Shown: one piece after another, positions 62,851 to 64,000 of the stretch
Layout: each line of letters starts with the position of its first letter
Position numbering within the stretch: the first letter of the stretch is position 1
NCBI RefSeq assembly: GCF_018736045.1
Contig: NZ_CP076132.1
Span: 3,457,501 to 3,521,500 of the forward strand
Reading direction: 5' to 3'
Origin: Flammeovirga yaeyamensis
GTDB lineage: Bacteria > Bacteroidota > Bacteroidia > Cytophagales > Flammeovirgaceae
Length of the DNA: 64,000 nucleotides
Made by a program: the position numbers and the translations under genes
Notes under the pieces: model-generated
Database searches by the model: none
What the model saw: only the letters and a program-made list of their open reading frames with translations
Told to the model about the DNA's origin: nothing

Positions 62851-63258
62851 ATGGAACAATTAAGATATCAACAACGGTTTGAAAATTTCAAAAGAGCTTT
62901 TGCTCAACTTGAAAGGTTCATGCAGCATCCTAATCTGAATGAGATGGAGGCACAAGGTCTAATTAAGGCTTTTGAATATACTTATGAGTTATCATGGAAA
63001 GTCCTTCAAGATTATTTAAAAGAAGTAAAAGGCTATGTTGATATTAGTGGACCAAACCCTGTTATTAAACAAAGTTTTCAAGACAATATTATAAGTAATG
63101 GGACTGATTGGATGAAAATGCATAAAAGCAGAAATCTCACCTCTCATGTCTATGATGAAGAAATTGCAAATGATATTGTTCAAGATATTAGAAGTATATA
63201 TTTTGGTTTATTTTTAGATTTTAAGAATAAAATTGAAGCTGAAATCAAATTATCATAA
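62851..63258 (+). CDS. Nucleotidyltransferase substrate-binding protein (HI0074/NTase_sub_bind type)
   Basis: A 135-residue helical protein, clearly paralogous to the one at 57536: RYQQRFENFKRAFAQLERF, EAQGLIKAFEYTYELSWKVL, VIKQSFQDNIISNG and WMKMHKSRNLTSHVYDEEIA. The family binds the minimal nucleotidyltransferase encoded next to it; the pair transfers nucleotides to an unknown or protein target, and some pairs act as toxin-antitoxin modules. Its 3' end overlaps the nucleotidyltransferase reading frame, which is frameshifted here. Confidence 0.88.
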   Translation: MEQLRYQQRFENFKRAFAQLERFMQHPNLNEMEAQGLIKAFEYTYELSWKVLQDYLKEVKGYVDISGPNPVIKQSFQDNIISNGTDWMKMHKSRNLTSHVYDEEIANDIVQDIRSIYFGLFLDFKNKIEAEIKLS

Positions 63259-63558
63259 GGTAGGATTAAGTCCTGAAGAAATAGACATAATTTTGGAGAA
63301 AGTGTCTCAAAACAAGAATATTACAAAAGTTGATATTTTTGGATCTAGGCTAATGGGAAATTTAGAGATGGATCTGATGTAGATTTAGCCTTGTATGGTG
63401 ATTCATTAAAATTAAATGATATTTTGGAATTGTCTATTCAGCTTGACGAAACACTTTTACCTTATAAATTTGATTTGATAATTTTCAATCAAATAAAAAA
63501 TACTGCTCTAATTGAACATATTGATACAATTGGGATAACATTATACCAAAAACAATAA
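63233..63558 (+). pseudogene. Minimal nucleotidyltransferase (HI0073/MntA-like) with one-base frameshift
   Basis: The frame from about 63233 (TTG; no ATG) reads SPEEIDIILEKV...VDIFGSR and then hits a stop at 63377. From ~63349 the +1-shifted frame continues exactly where the family motif should: NGKFRDGSDVDLALYGDS, with the catalytic GSDVD, and on to KFDLIIFNQI and a TAA at 63556-63558. Inserting one base after TCTAGG (63344-63349) restores FGSRANGKFRDGSDVDLAL. Either a real inactivating deletion or a sequencing error. The normal length would be ~108 residues. Confidence 0.85.
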
Positions 63559-63573
63559 ATAAAACAAACCACA

Positions 63574-64000
63574 TTGACAGAAAACAAAAAACAATGGATG
63601 GCCATCTACACCAAACCACGCAACGAAAAAAAAGTAGCTGATCGTTTGGGAAAATCAGGCTTTGAAGTCTATTGTCCTATGTACACCACTCTCCGACAAT
63701 GGAGTGATCGTAAAAAAAAGGTAACTATCCCAGCAATTCCTTCTTATTGCTTTATTAAAATTGAAGAGAATAAACGTTGGGAGGCACTTCAAGATCCTGG
63801 AGCAGTACGTTATGTTTTCTGGCAAGGAAAACCTGCAATTATTAAAGATAACCATATCCATGCATTCAAACGCTTTATGGGTGAAATCGAAGAAGAAGAT
63901 CAAATCTTTAATGCTGAGATTTCTGATGGTGATCGTGTATTAATGCGTAAAGGAGCGTTTATGGGGAAAGAAGGTGATGTGATTCGAACGCATAAGAACG
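63574..64000 (+). CDS. UpxY/NusG-like transcription antiterminator (partial, runs off right edge)
   Basis: An open frame of 142 codons to the window edge. The likely start is TTG at 63574, giving TENKKQWMAIYTKPRNEKKV; the first ATG (63598) falls inside the conserved WxAIYTKPR segment. NGN domain: KVADRLGKSGFEVYCPMY, IPAIPSYCFIKIEE, GAVRYVFWQGKPA. The start of a KOW-like segment is VLMRKGAFMGKEGDVI. This is the NusG paralogue type (UpxY/RfaH-like) at the head of Bacteroidota exopolysaccharide operons, so biosynthesis genes are expected to the right of the window. It follows the frameshifted nucleotidyltransferase in the same frame, 15 nt after its stop. Confidence 0.9.
   Translation, partial: MTENKKQWMAIYTKPRNEKKVADRLGKSGFEVYCPMYTTLRQWSDRKKKVTIPAIPSYCFIKIEENKRWEALQDPGAVRYVFWQGKPAIIKDNHIHAFKRFMGEIEEEDQIFNAEISDGDRVLMRKGAFMGKEGDVIRTHKN

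Overview
The window is a chromosomal stretch of an AT-rich Bacteroidota bacterium, most likely a marine Cytophagales/Flammeovirgaceae-type organism. This rests on the outer-membrane protein types (DUF5686, PorT-like, BamA/TamA-like, TonB-dependent receptor with carboxypeptidase-like N-terminus, DUF6089, PCMD lipoprotein), lipoproteins with Bacteroidota-style signals, TAnnTTTG -7 promoter boxes, few Shine-Dalgarno sequences, and a Wza/Wzc/UpxY exopolysaccharide layout. The genus is inference. No rRNA, tRNA, prophage or CRISPR array was seen.

Layout. 1-7.9 kb: housekeeping and envelope genes (partial lipoprotein, nuoH, DUF5686 protein, ispF, membrane-anchored MutS-family ATPase). 8.1-11.1 kb: two outer-membrane barrels and a small secreted-type protein. 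12.2-18.1 kb: a tightly overlapped biotin operon (small leader protein, bioB-bioF-bioG-bioC-bioD-bioA) covering pimeloyl-ACP formation by BioC/BioG through biotin. 18.2-18.7 kb: three tandem copies of a ~100-nt short-ORF/hairpin unit, each with its own covarying terminator. 18.8-22 kb: BamA-like barrel, cysQ, bestrophin-like channel. 22.6-30.8 kb: three paralogous modular lipoproteins; the first and third are preceded by a shared 27-nt element plus terminator. 30.9-38 kb: MalY-like C-S lyase, PCMD lipoprotein with PorT-like barrel, MBL/rhodanese protein with SulP transporter. 38.2-40.4 kb: groES-groEL behind a sigma54-like -24/-12 sequence. 40.4-46.2 kb: PAS protein, TonB-dependent receptor, hemW, an unknown protein.

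46.2-49 kb is a gene-poor island: structured-looking inverted repeats, then three ~197-bp palindrome-ended elements around a RAYT-type Y1 transposase, with degenerate tandem repeats. 49-64 kb is an exopolysaccharide region (DUF6089 protein, Wzc, Wza, UDP-glucose dehydrogenase, wHTH/nucleotidyltransferase-like regulator, UpxY/NusG-like antiterminator at the right edge). It is loaded with REP-like palindromes, heptanucleotide repeats, a truncated IS30-like HTH gene and two minimal-nucleotidyltransferase partner genes. One of these partners lies between two palindromic repeats with no nucleotidyltransferase; the other is followed by a nucleotidyltransferase with a one-base frameshift.

Most notable non-genic content: (i) the triplicate short-ORF/RNA unit at 18.2-18.7 kb; (ii) the RAYT and its elements, with diverged relatives 5-14 kb away; (iii) a second two-hairpin dispersed repeat whose stem covaries among four copies; (iv) several cloverleaf-like inverted-repeat clusters in gaps. 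Everything is from reading the sequence; no alignment, folding or database search was run.
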